From Sphaerotilus uruguayifluvii (GTDB taxonomy: Bacteria > Pseudomonadota > Gammaproteobacteria > Burkholderiales > Burkholderiaceae_C): a stretch of DNA of 64,000 bases. The stretch spans positions 139,925 through 203,924 of the forward strand of contig NZ_JABSNM010000001.1 of assembly GCF_013294065.1 (NCBI RefSeq). Direction: 5' to 3'. A program made the translations under genes and the position numbers. The notes under the pieces are model-generated. The model made no database searches. It was not told where the DNA came from and worked only from the letters and a program-made list of their open reading frames with translations. Below, in pieces: positions 1 to 7,834 of the stretch. Position 1 is the stretch's first letter. Each line of letters begins with the position of its first letter.

Positions 1-2357
1 CCGACCGCGCCTGCGCTGAGCCGGAACAGCCGCTCGGCGGCCGTGTTGTAGCGGCTGATGCCGTACTGCTCGTCGATGACCAGCATCGGCATCGAGATGC
101 TGTTGTGGATGCTCTGCAGTTCCTCGGCGAGCTGCTGGTGGCGCCGCCACTGGTGGCCGAGCTCGGCGTTGACGGTGGCCAGCTCCTGGTTGGTCGCCTG
201 CAGTTCCTCGTTGGAGGACTCGAGCTCCTCGTTGCTGGCCTGCAACTCCTCGTTGGTGGCCTGCGCTTCCTCGTTGAGCGCCTGCATCTCCTCGTTGAAG
301 GCCTCGAGCTGCTCGATCAGGCTCTTCATGCGCTCGCGCGCATCGGCCAGCTCGGCCGCGCCGGCCGCGCCCGACTCGGCCGGGGTGAGGCCGCGCCGGC
401 TGCGCGCGCGCAGCGGCAGGAAGGCCAGCAGCACCTGACGCACCGGCCCGACGCCGGTCTCGGGCAGGACATGCAGCACCATCTGCCAGCGCTGGCGCCG
501 CCGCGCCGGGCCCAGCGCCACCTCCGACTGCTGCGTGTCGCGCGAACCGTCGCCCAGCAGCGCGCACAGCAGCCGCAGCTCGGTCTCGATCTCGGGCCGG
601 GCCATCGACAGCACGTCGAAGGTCTGGGCCCCGGCGCGCAGCTGCAGGAAGGGCGAGACGTCGCCATGCACCTGCACCACCCTCAGGCGCTCGTCGAGCA
701 GCACGCAGGGCGGCAGATAGAGCCGCGCGCCCTGGCGCAGCAGCGTCAGCTCCGGCTCGGCCAGCGACGGCGCGGAAGCGACCGCGCGGGCCGGCGCACT
801 GGCCGCCACGGGCACCGGCACGGGCGTCGGGTCGGGCACCTCGCTGCCAAGACGCGACACCAGCGAGCGACCGGCCCGGCGCTCGTACAGCCGCACGTCC
901 TTGTCCAGCGAACGGAACAGATCCTCGTGCTGGAGCGCCGACTCGTTCTGGCCCAGCATCAGCAGCCCGCCCGGGCGCAGCGCGAAATGGAACATCCGCA
1001 TCACGCGAGCCTGAGCCTCCGGCTTCAGGTAGATCATCACGTTGCGGCAGCTGATCATGTCCAGCCGCGGAAACGGCGGATCGCGCGTCAGATCATGGCG
1101 GGAGAAGACGATGCTCTCGCGCAGGGACTTGTCGATCTCGACGCGAGCGCCGGCCGGCTGGAAATGCAGGGAACTCAGCCGCTCGGGCAGACTGCCGATC
1201 GCCCCGACGTCATAGACGCCGCGGCGAGCGTGCTGCATCGCTTCCAGGTCCAGGTCGGTGGCAAAGATCTGGAGCGGATGCGTCTCGATGCGATCGCCGA
1301 TCGCCTCGCGCCAGACCATCGCCACCGAATAGGCTTCCTCGCCCGTCGCGCAGCCGGCCACCCAGACCCGCACCGGCTCGCCGACAGGCTTGCGCGTCAG
1401 GCACCGCGCGACCTGCTCGACCAGATGATCGAACGCCAGCGGATTGCGCCAGAAGGACGTCACCGAGATCAGGGTTTCACGGGCCAGCTCGTCGAGCTCG
1501 TCGGGTTCGGCGCGGATCCTGTCGAGGTAGGCGACCAGCGTGTCGACGCCCAGCGCATGCATCCGCCGCGCCAGGCGGCGACGCAGCGTCGGCTCCTTGT
1601 AGTCGGCCAGATTGATGCCGTTGCGCTGGCGAACCCGCTGGAAGAGGTTTTCGAGAATGGCGGGATCAGGCGCGCCCTGCGCCGGATCGATCAGATCGTC
1701 GTCGATCCGGTCGGCCGCGGCCAGGATGTCGGCCTCGCCGATCGGCGGACTCGTCGGCGCGGCGGCCCACACCGCCAGGGCCCGGCCCATCGCCTGCAGC
1801 GACATGCGCCGGTCACGGCCGACACGCCGCTCGGCCGCCTCGGGCATGCCGTTGTAGCGCGCGCTGTCGGCGCTCTCCACAAGCACCAGCCCGCCGGCAT
1901 CGCGGATGCACTGCAGCCCCTGGGCCCCATCGCTGCCCGTGCCCGACAGCACGATGCCCGCGGCACGCGGCCCCAGATGCATGGCCAGGGATTCCAGGAA
2001 CAGGTTGATCGAAGGCCGGGGCAGCGAATGCGGTTCCGGCTCGCTCAGCCGCAGCCGCTCGCCGTCGAAGCGCACATGGGCGTTGTTCGGCGTGACCAGC
2101 ACGGTGTCGGGCTGCGGCAGAGCGCCCTCGGCGAGCTCGGCCACCGTCATGCGGCTGTGCGGGCGCAGGATCTCGGCCAGCACCGAGCGATGGGCCGGCG
2201 CCATGTGCTGCAGCAGAACGAAGCACAGCCCGGAATGCTCCGGCAGCCCTTCCAGCAGCTGGCGCAGGCTCTCGAGCCCGCCGGCGGAGGCCCCCACCCC
2301 CACCATGCCGGCGCAGCCTGTCGGCGCCGTGTCGATCCTCTCCATCCGGGTCTCCAT
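1..2357 (-). CDS. CheB-CheR-PAS chemotaxis methylesterase/methyltransferase fusion (truncated by window edge)
   Basis: The reading frame is open to base 1, so the C-terminus (785 codons seen so far) is missing. Order of parts: CheB methylesterase (about residues 15-190; Ser in GASAGG near 24, His in LQHM near 51, Asp in GSDGAQ near 143), CheR methyltransferase (about 225-490, with SAM motif VAGCATGEEAYS near 333), a linker, a Glu/Asn-rich coiled coil (about 665-740, repeats of the type NEELQASNEELESSNEEL), then the beginning of a PAS domain. There is no receiver domain before CheB, so control by CheA phosphotransfer is not expected. Start chosen at the ATG at 2357, preceded by AGAGGATCG. No che operon lies beside it; the nearest chemoreceptor is 55 kb away at 57786. 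Such fusions are often linked to PAS/GGDEF or histidine kinase output rather than flagellar taxis. Confidence 0.93.
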   Translation of the reverse strand, partial: METRMERIDTAPTGCAGMVGVGASAGGLESLRQLLEGLPEHSGLCFVLLQHMAPAHRSVLAEILRPHSRMTVAELAEGALPQPDTVLVTPNNAHVRFDGERLRLSEPEPHSLPRPSINLFLESLAMHLGPRAAGIVLSGTGSDGAQGLQCIRDAGGLVLVESADSARYNGMPEAAERRVGRDRRMSLQAMGRALAVWAAAPTSPPIGEADILAAADRIDDDLIDPAQGAPDPAILENLFQRVRQRNGINLADYKEPTLRRRLARRMHALGVDTLVAYLDRIRAEPDELDELARETLISVTSFWRNPLAFDHLVEQVARCLTRKPVGEPVRVWVAGCATGEEAYSVAMVWREAIGDRIETHPLQIFATDLDLEAMQHARRGVYDVGAIGSLPERLSSLHFQPAGARVEIDKSLRESIVFSRHDLTRDPPFPRLDMISCRNVMIYLKPEAQARVMRMFHFALRPGGLLMLGQNESALQHEDLFRSLDKDVRLYERRAGRSLVSRLGSEVPDPTPVPVPVAASAPARAVASAPSLAEPELTLLRQGARLYLPPCVLLDERLRVVQVHGDVSPFLQLRAGAQTFDVLSMARPEIETELRLLCALLGDGSRDTQQSEVALGPARRRQRWQMVLHVLPETGVGPVRQVLLAFLPLRARSRRGLTPAESGAAGAAELADARERMKSLIEQLEAFNEEMQALNEEAQATNEELQASNEELESSNEELQATNQELATVNAELGHQWRRHQQLAEELQSIHNSISMPMLVIDEQYGISRYNTAAERLFRLSAGAV

Positions 2358-2480
2358 CGATCCTCTGTGCGCTCACACCGTCATGGCCCCCCTTGACATC
2401 ATGTGGACACACATGCGGGCTGGATGTTCACACAGGAACGCGGAAATACCATTTTGGGACGTTCCGTGAACTGATCGAAA

Positions 2481-3491
2481 TCAATTCACCGAACCCGCTC
2501 CGACCCCGAATCCCCACGCCACCAGCGCGAAGCTGCCGAAGGCCAGCACCGTCGAGGCCAGGATGATGCGGGCCACGCGGCCGTTGTCGGCGCGGTAGCG
2601 CTCGGCCAGCAGCGAGACGTTGCTGGCGCTGGGCAGCGCGGCCGCCAGCGTCAGCACCATCAGCTGGAAGTCGCTCAGGTCCAGGCCGGCCTGCTGCGCC
2701 AGCCGCCCGCCGCCCCAGACCAGCGCCGGATGCACGACCAGCTTGATCAGCGCCACCGGCAGGTAGCGGCGCGGCGGCATCGGCGGCGCGGGTCGCCCCT
2801 GCGCATCCAGCCCGGAGCGCCACAGCACCGCGCCGATGGTGAACAGCGCCACCGGGCTGGCCGCGTCGGCCAGCATCGCGATCACCCGGTCGACCGGCCC
2901 GGGCAGCGTCAGCCCGGTCACCGACATCAGCGCGCCCAGCCCGATCGACCACGGCAGCGGATTGGCCAGCGCCGCGCGCAGCGAGCGCAGCACCGCCGCC
3001 CGCGCGGCCGCCGCGTCGCCCGCATGCGAGGCGGCCGGATCGTCATGATGCAGCTGCGCGATGGCGATGCACAGCGAGCTGGTGACGAACAGGTCCAGCA
3101 GCACCGTGGTGATGACCGGCCCGGCCGCCGCCGCCCCGACCAGCGCCACCAGCAGCGGCACGCCCATGAAGCCGGTGTTGGGAAACGCCGCCACCAGCGC
3201 ACCGAAGGCCGCGTCGCGCAGGTTGCCGGCCGCGCGCCGGGTCAGCGCGATCGTCAGCGCGACCACCGCCAGCGCGCAGGCCAGGTAGAGCCCGAGCACC
3301 GCCGGATCGAGCAGCTCGCGCACCGGCAGCCGCGCCCCGAAGCGCAGCAGCATGCACGGCAGCGCGAAGTACAGCACGAAGGCGTTCAGCCCCGGCACCG
3401 CCGCCAGCGGCAGCAGCCCGCGCCGCGCGGCGAGGTAGCCGATCAGGATCAGCGCGAAGAACGGGACGGTGACGGTGAGGATGGCCTGCAT
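2481..3491 (-). CDS. AEC-family (auxin efflux carrier-like) permease
   Basis: A 336-residue inner-membrane protein of about ten hydrophobic segments with the two-half layout of the AEC/membrane-transport family, starting MQAILTVTVPFFALILIGY and carrying the conserved N-terminal LNAFVLYFALPCML segment and FPNTGFMGVPL. Relatives export or import small organic acids such as malate or malonate; the substrate here cannot be read from sequence. Start at 3491 is preferred over in-frame upstream codons because the hydrophobic family N-terminus begins exactly there, and a -10-like hexamer GATACT lies 8 nt upstream with no ribosome-binding site. It is divergent from the EEP-family gene at 3676. Confidence 0.9.
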   Translation of the reverse strand: MQAILTVTVPFFALILIGYLAARRGLLPLAAVPGLNAFVLYFALPCMLLRFGARLPVRELLDPAVLGLYLACALAVVALTIALTRRAAGNLRDAAFGALVAAFPNTGFMGVPLLVALVGAAAAGPVITTVLLDLFVTSSLCIAIAQLHHDDPAASHAGDAAAARAAVLRSLRAALANPLPWSIGLGALMSVTGLTLPGPVDRVIAMLADAASPVALFTIGAVLWRSGLDAQGRPAPPMPPRRYLPVALIKLVVHPALVWGGGRLAQQAGLDLSDFQLMVLTLAAALPSASNVSLLAERYRADNGRVARIILASTVLAFGSFALVAWGFGVGAGSVN

Positions 3492-3499
3492 GGTCGGGC

Positions 3500-3505
3500 A
3501 GTATC
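3500..3505 (-). promoter_or_regulatory. Candidate -10 (GATACT), possibly leaderless
   Basis: The hexamer ends 8 nt before the ATG of the AEC permease. No Shine-Dalgarno sequence lies between, so transcription from it would begin at or next to the start codon. No convincing -35 is visible. Confidence 0.35.
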
Positions 3506-3675
3506 CCTGCGGTGCGCGGTGCTGCCGATCCGTCATCGCCCGCAGTGGACAATCGCGCCTGCGCTCTTTTTGCATTCCGGCCACGCACGGCCGGCCTGTC
3601 TTCAGGTCGCCCTGCGATGCTCGCCGGCCTGCCCCGCCCTGCCGCCCCTGACCCCGATCCGACGGAGAACCCGCC

Positions 3676-4824
3676 GTGACCTTCGCCTCTCCCGCCCTGC
3701 GCGGCCTCGCCCGACTGAGCATCGTCGTGTCGGTGCTGGCCACCGGTTCGCTTGTCTGGCTGTACCGCTTCGCCCCGCTGCGCGATCCGATGATCGAGCT
3801 GGCGCGCTACATGCCCTTCCTGGTCTATCTCGTGCCGGCGCTGCTCGCGCTCGGACTGTCGCTGCTGCTGGGCTGGCTCTGGCGCGTGGCGGCGCTGGCC
3901 GCCGTCGCGCTGCTGCTGACCGTGGTGATGGACGTCTCCACCGGGCTGCACCGCGCCGAGCCGCCGGCCGACCCGGCCGCCGCCGGGGTGCGCGCGGTGC
4001 GCTTCATGACCTACAACATCAAGTCCTACCGCGCGGCCTTCCGGGAAGGCGGCTTCGTGCCGCTGAACAACGAGATCGAGACGCACCAGCCCGACATCCT
4101 GGTGATGCAGGACGCGCGGGAGGTCTCGCGCGCCGGCGACCTGCCCTACGGCATGCGCGACGCGCTGCCGAAGCACCGGCTCTACGCCTACGGCCAGTAC
4201 GCCGTCGCCAGCCGCTTCCCGCTGTCGGACTGCCGCCACGAGGACATGTCCTTCCGCGGCGAGAAGCACGAGTACGTGCGCTGCACCGTCGACATCGACG
4301 GCACGCGCGTCGACATCGTCACCGCCCACCTGCTGACGCCGCGCGAAGGCCTGAACGCGACCCGCTTCGAGCTGCTGCAGGGCCTGGACGACTGGCGCCA
4401 GAACTACGCCGACCGCCAGGCGCAGGCCGACACGCTGGTGCGCGCCCTCGGCCCGCTGCGCCGCCCGACGCTGCTGGCCGGCGACCTGAACGCGCCGGAA
4501 CACGCCTCGGTCGTGCAGACCCTGACCCGCGGCCTGGGCCTGCGCGACGCCTTCTCGGCCGGCGGCCGCGGCTGGGGCTACACGCACGGCCATTCGCTCA
4601 AGCCCGGCCTGAGCTTCCTGCGCATCGACCACATCCTCGTCAGCCCGGAGATCGGCGTGAGCTCGGCGCATGTGGGCTGGCGCGGCGGCTCGGAGCACCG
4701 TCCGGTGATCGCCGACCTGCTGATCCCGGTCGGCCAGCCGGACGGCAAGGCTGTGGACAAACCTGTTGAAAAGCCTGTGGACAAGTCCAAGTCTCGCGCC
4801 TCGTCCAGCCGTTCCGGCGCATGA
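3676..4824 (+). CDS. Membrane-anchored endonuclease/exonuclease/phosphatase (EEP) family protein
   Basis: 382 residues with a GTG start preceded by CGGAGAA. The first 100 residues hold about three hydrophobic segments, so the catalytic domain is probably periplasmic. The EEP fold follows: FMTYNIKSY near 113, VMQDAR where the metal-binding Glu is usual, a GDLN motif, and RIDHI with SEHRPV near the end (catalytic Asp/His pair). Relatives cleave phosphodiesters in nucleic acids, phospholipids or inositol phosphates; specificity is unknown. The C-terminal tail is Lys-rich and contains VDK three-residue units encoded by two copies of the TGTGGACAA repeat (4752, 4776), which looks like repeat insertion into a dispensable tail. 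It overlaps the next gene by 4 nt (ATGA). Confidence 0.88.
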   Translation: MTFASPALRGLARLSIVVSVLATGSLVWLYRFAPLRDPMIELARYMPFLVYLVPALLALGLSLLLGWLWRVAALAAVALLLTVVMDVSTGLHRAEPPADPAAAGVRAVRFMTYNIKSYRAAFREGGFVPLNNEIETHQPDILVMQDAREVSRAGDLPYGMRDALPKHRLYAYGQYAVASRFPLSDCRHEDMSFRGEKHEYVRCTVDIDGTRVDIVTAHLLTPREGLNATRFELLQGLDDWRQNYADRQAQADTLVRALGPLRRPTLLAGDLNAPEHASVVQTLTRGLGLRDAFSAGGRGWGYTHGHSLKPGLSFLRIDHILVSPEIGVSSAHVGWRGGSEHRPVIADLLIPVGQPDGKAVDKPVEKPVDKSKSRASSSRSGA

Positions 4825-5036
4825 GCCGCCCCCGCCCGGACTGGGTGCCGCCGATGCGCGACGGCGTCGGCGCCAGCCGTGTCGCGGTGGCGCCGGGGCC
4901 GTGGGCGACGGTGCTCGAGTTCCTCTGCGGGCGGCTGCCGGCGCTGGACGCCGCCGCCTGGCGCGCCCGCCTGGACGCCGGCGAGGTGCTGGCCGCCGAC
5001 GGCCGGCCTGTGGACAAGTCCGATCCCTGTGGACAA
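4752..5036. repeat. Four copies of TGTGGACAA (DnaA-box-like 9-mer)
   Basis: Exact copies at 4752-4760, 4776-4784, 5009-5017 and 5028-5036, all in the same orientation. The first two encode VDK in the tail of the EEP protein and the second two encode VDK and the CGQ region of the pseudouridine synthase. The complement TTGTCCACA differs by one base from the E. coli DnaA box TTATCCACA. Confidence 0.8.
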
Positions 5037-5789
5037 CATCCCCTGCTCTGGTACTGGCGCCGCCTCGACATGCCCGAGCCGCAGGTGCCCTTCGACGCAG
5101 TCATCCTGCACCGCGACGAGCGGCTGCTGGTGGTCGACAAGCCGCATTTCCTGCCGATGACGCCCAAGGGCCGACACCTGCACGAGACGCTGTTGGTGCG
5201 GCTGAAGAAGGCCACCGGGCTGGAGACGCTGGTGCCGCTGCACCGGCTCGACCGCGAGACCGCCGGCGTCGTGCTGTTCTCGCTCGATCCGGCCAGCCGC
5301 GGCGCCTACCAGGCGCTGTTCCGCGACCGCGCGATCGAGAAGGTCTACGAGGCGGTCGCGCCCTGGCGCGAGGCGCTGGGCGCGACGCTGCCGCGCCTGC
5401 ACGCCAGCCGCCTGGCCGAACGCGAGGGCGAGCGCTTCATGCAGATGCACGAGGTGCCCGGCGAGCCCGACGCCTTCACCCGCATCGCGCTGATGGAGCA
5501 CGACGCCGCCAGCGGCCTGGCGCGCTACCGGCTCGAGCCGCTCACCGGGCGCAAGCACCAGCTGCGCGCCCATCTGGCCGCGCTGGGCGTGCCGATCGTC
5601 GGCGACCGCATCTATCCGGTGCTGCAGCCCGAGCCGGCGCCGGACGCGCTGCCCGACTGGCGCGAGCCGCTGCGCCTGCTCGCGCGCGAGATCGCCTTCG
5701 TCGACCCGATCGACGGCCGCGCGCGGCGCTTCGAGAGCGCGCGCACGCTGTCGATGCGCCGCCCGGCAATCAGCCCAGCGACGGCTTGA
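4821..5789 (+). CDS. RluA-type pseudouridine synthase
   Basis: 322 residues. The family signature HRLDRETAG (near residue 140) contains the catalytic Asp; VDKPHFLPMTP and the late KHQLRAHLA segment are also typical. It converts a uridine in rRNA or tRNA to pseudouridine; the target site cannot be assigned. The first 85 residues form a divergent S4-like lead-in interrupted by residues encoded by the 9-mer repeat. It starts within the stop of the EEP gene (ATGA at 4821), so the two are translationally coupled. Its 3' end overlaps the ROK regulator tail to tail by 20 nt. Confidence 0.93.
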   Translation: MSRPRPDWVPPMRDGVGASRVAVAPGPWATVLEFLCGRLPALDAAAWRARLDAGEVLAADGRPVDKSDPCGQHPLLWYWRRLDMPEPQVPFDAVILHRDERLLVVDKPHFLPMTPKGRHLHETLLVRLKKATGLETLVPLHRLDRETAGVVLFSLDPASRGAYQALFRDRAIEKVYEAVAPWREALGATLPRLHASRLAEREGERFMQMHEVPGEPDAFTRIALMEHDAASGLARYRLEPLTGRKHQLRAHLAALGVPIVGDRIYPVLQPEPAPDALPDWREPLRLLAREIAFVDPIDGRARRFESARTLSMRRPAISPATA

Positions 5790-7029
5790 GGAAGATGTCC
5801 TTGTCGGGAAAGAACTGGGTGTGCAGCGGCAGCAGCGCGCCGCCCAGCGCGCGGGCATGCGCGCCCACCCGCCCGGCCAGCAGCGCCGGCGCGTGCAGGC
5901 CGTCGAAGCGATAGACCGACAGACGCCGGCGCGTGCGCTCGATCAGCGCGTCGATCAGCGGCCGCGCCAGCGAGCCGTCGACCACGACCGCATCCAGATC
6001 GAGCATCGCCGAGCCGCTGGCGGTGGTCATCGCCAGCGCCAGGCTGGCCTGCTCCAGCCAGGGCTCGACCAGCGCGGCGAAGCGCGGCCCGACGATGTCG
6101 TCGTGCTGCACCTGCAGCGGGTCCAGCCCGGCCTGCAGCAGCGCCTGCTCGAGCTGCCAGCCCGAGGCGACCTCGAGCAGCTGCGGCGGCGGCTCGCCGC
6201 CGCGCGCCAGCCCGACCGGCAGCGAGCCGATCGCGCCGGCATTGCCGCGCTGGCCGGTCACGATGTGGCCCGACAGCACCAGCCCGCCGCCGACGAAGGT
6301 GCCGACGAAGATGTAGAGGAAGCTGCGCACCGCGGTGCCGTGGCCCTGCAGCAGCTCGGCCACGCAGGCGGCGGTGGTGTCCTTGGCGAAGCTCACCGGC
6401 AGGTGCGTCAGCGCCTCGACCTCGCGGCGCAGGTCCAGGTGCTCCCAGCCCGCCAGCGCGCCATGCGCCTGCGAGCCCAGCACGCTCGACCATTTCTCCA
6501 TCGACAGCGGCGAGCTCAGCCCCAGCCCGACCACCCGCGCCCACAGATCACCGAGCTGCTGCTGCAGCCGCGCCAGCCCCTCGGCGATGCAGGGCAGCAC
6601 GCGCTGCGGATCGGGCAGGTCGTAGTGGAACTCGTGGCGATGGCGCACCCGGCCGACGAAGTCGCAGGCCAGCACCTCCAGGCTGCGCCGGCCGACCTGC
6701 ACGCCCAGGCTGATCGCGCCGTCCGGGTTGAGCGCCAGCGGCACCGAGGGCTGGCCGATGCGCCCGCGCACCCGCTCCTGCTTGAGCAGCAGCCCGTCGT
6801 CGAGCAGCCGGCTGACGATGACCGAGACGGTCTGCGACGACAGCTGCGTCAGCCGCGCCAGGTCGGCCTTCGCGATCGCGCCATGCAGCCGGATCGCCTG
6901 CAGCACGGTGCGCTCGTTGAACTGGCGCATGCCGCTGTGGTTCGAGCCCCGCACGGCACGCTCGTCGGGCTCGAAGGGGGCGGCGGAGGGGGAATGCATG
7001 GTCGGAAAGGCGGTCGGAGTGTCCAGCAT
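5770..7029 (-). CDS. ROK-family transcriptional regulator
   Basis: 419 residues with an N-terminal winged helix (about 35-95: FNERTVLQAI, AKADLARLTQLSSQTVSVIV) followed by the ROK sugar-kinase-like fold (GLGLSSPL near 170, FVGTFVGGGLVLSG near 245, GNAGAIGS near 265). The usual zinc-binding CXCGXXGC cluster is absent, so metal stabilisation or sugar binding may differ from NagC/Mlc. It is divergent from the transaldolase-like gene at 7130, and an inverted repeat lies between them, so a role in local sugar-responsive control is likely. An internal ATG (6999) is an alternative start. Confidence 0.9.
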   Translation of the reverse strand: MLDTPTAFPTMHSPSAAPFEPDERAVRGSNHSGMRQFNERTVLQAIRLHGAIAKADLARLTQLSSQTVSVIVSRLLDDGLLLKQERVRGRIGQPSVPLALNPDGAISLGVQVGRRSLEVLACDFVGRVRHRHEFHYDLPDPQRVLPCIAEGLARLQQQLGDLWARVVGLGLSSPLSMEKWSSVLGSQAHGALAGWEHLDLRREVEALTHLPVSFAKDTTAACVAELLQGHGTAVRSFLYIFVGTFVGGGLVLSGHIVTGQRGNAGAIGSLPVGLARGGEPPPQLLEVASGWQLEQALLQAGLDPLQVQHDDIVGPRFAALVEPWLEQASLALAMTTASGSAMLDLDAVVVDGSLARPLIDALIERTRRRLSVYRFDGLHAPALLAGRVGAHARALGGALLPLHTQFFPDKDIFLKPSLG

Positions 7030-7055
7030 GCATGAAGCACGGGGATCGCTCCATT

Positions 7056-7076
7056 AGTAAATCACCTAGTTTTACT
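7056..7076. promoter_or_regulatory. Inverted repeat, candidate ROK operator
   Basis: AGTAAA (7056-7061) and TTTACT (7071-7076) form an inverted repeat in the only AT-rich stretch between the ROK regulator and the transaldolase-like gene. NagC/Mlc-type operators are AT-rich palindromes of comparable size; assignment is by position and symmetry only. Confidence 0.5.
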
Positions 7077-7129
7077 TAGGTTCTTTCCCCCACGCTCAAA
7101 CCCGGTGCGGTACCGCGAGAATAGCGGAC

Positions 7130-7819
7130 ATGGCCTCCTCCCCCGCGCTTCCCGATTTCCACCTCTGTCTCGACAGCGCCGACCTCGACGCGCTGCGCAC
7201 CTGCCTGCCGCACCCGCTGGTGCATGCGGTGACGACCAACCCGACGCTGCTGCGCCGCGCCGGCCTGCGCCAGGCCGACGTGCCGCGGCTGGTCGAGACG
7301 CTGCTGGGCCTGCGGGTGCGCCAGGTGCAGGTCCAGGTGACGCATGTGCAGACCGAGGAGATGCTGCGCGAGGCCGAGGGCCTGGTGGCGCTGGCCGATC
7401 CGGGCCGGCTGGTGGTGAAGATCCCGGCGACCCGCGAGGGCCTGGCCGCCGGCGCCGAGCTGGCGCGCCGCGGCGTGCCGGTGACCTTCACCGCGGTGTG
7501 GGAGCCGGAGCAGGCGCTGTTCGCCGCGATGCTGGGCGCGGCCTACGCGGCGCCCTACCTGGGCCGGATGCAGGACGCCGGCCTGGACGGGCTGGCACGG
7601 ATCGCGCACATGCAGGCGCAGCTCACGGGCAGCGCCGCGCCGACGCGGCTGCTGGTGGCCAGCCTGCGCAGCCGCCAGGCCTGCCTGGACGTGATCGCGC
7701 TGGGCGCGCGGGCGATCACCATTCCGCCCGCCCTGTTCGCCGAACTGGTCGACCACGAGCCGACGCGCGCGGCCGAGCGGGTCTTCCTCGCCGACGCGCA
7801 GGACGATCCGGCGCGCTGA
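7130..7819 (+). CDS. Transaldolase / fructose-6-phosphate aldolase-like protein
   Basis: 229 residues, the size of the short (F6P aldolase/TalC-like) transaldolases. LDSADLDALR near residue 14 and TTNPTLLRRAG near 35 match the family's first two motifs, and VVKIPAT carries the Schiff-base Lys near 97. VTFTAVW corresponds to the next strand. It catalyses aldol transfer or cleavage of sugar phosphates in the cytoplasm. GAGAAT lies 7 nt upstream of the ATG with no ribosome-binding site, compatible with a leaderless message. The divergent ROK regulator is the likely controller. Confidence 0.88.
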   Translation: MASSPALPDFHLCLDSADLDALRTCLPHPLVHAVTTNPTLLRRAGLRQADVPRLVETLLGLRVRQVQVQVTHVQTEEMLREAEGLVALADPGRLVVKIPATREGLAAGAELARRGVPVTFTAVWEPEQALFAAMLGAAYAAPYLGRMQDAGLDGLARIAHMQAQLTGSAAPTRLLVASLRSRQACLDVIALGARAITIPPALFAELVDHEPTRAAERVFLADAQDDPAR

Positions 7820-7834
7820 GCGCCGAGCGCTCAG
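7816..7834. terminator. Bidirectional hairpin containing both stop codons
   Basis: CTGAGCGC, a CGA loop and GCGCTCAG form a perfect 8-bp hairpin between convergent genes. The TGA of the transaldolase gene and the TGA of the antiporter gene are symmetric parts of the two arms. No U-tract follows on either side, so termination strength is uncertain. Confidence 0.5.

Noticed and set aside
105-2396. Long open frame on the + strand opposite the CheB-CheR gene
   Set aside because: Its translation is His/Arg/Gln-rich without any domain, while the minus strand encodes recognisable CheB, CheR and coiled-coil text; it is a GC-driven antisense frame.
2730-4769. 679-codon + strand frame overlapping AEC and EEP genes
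   Set aside because: Crosses two well-supported genes in a wrong frame and has no family features.
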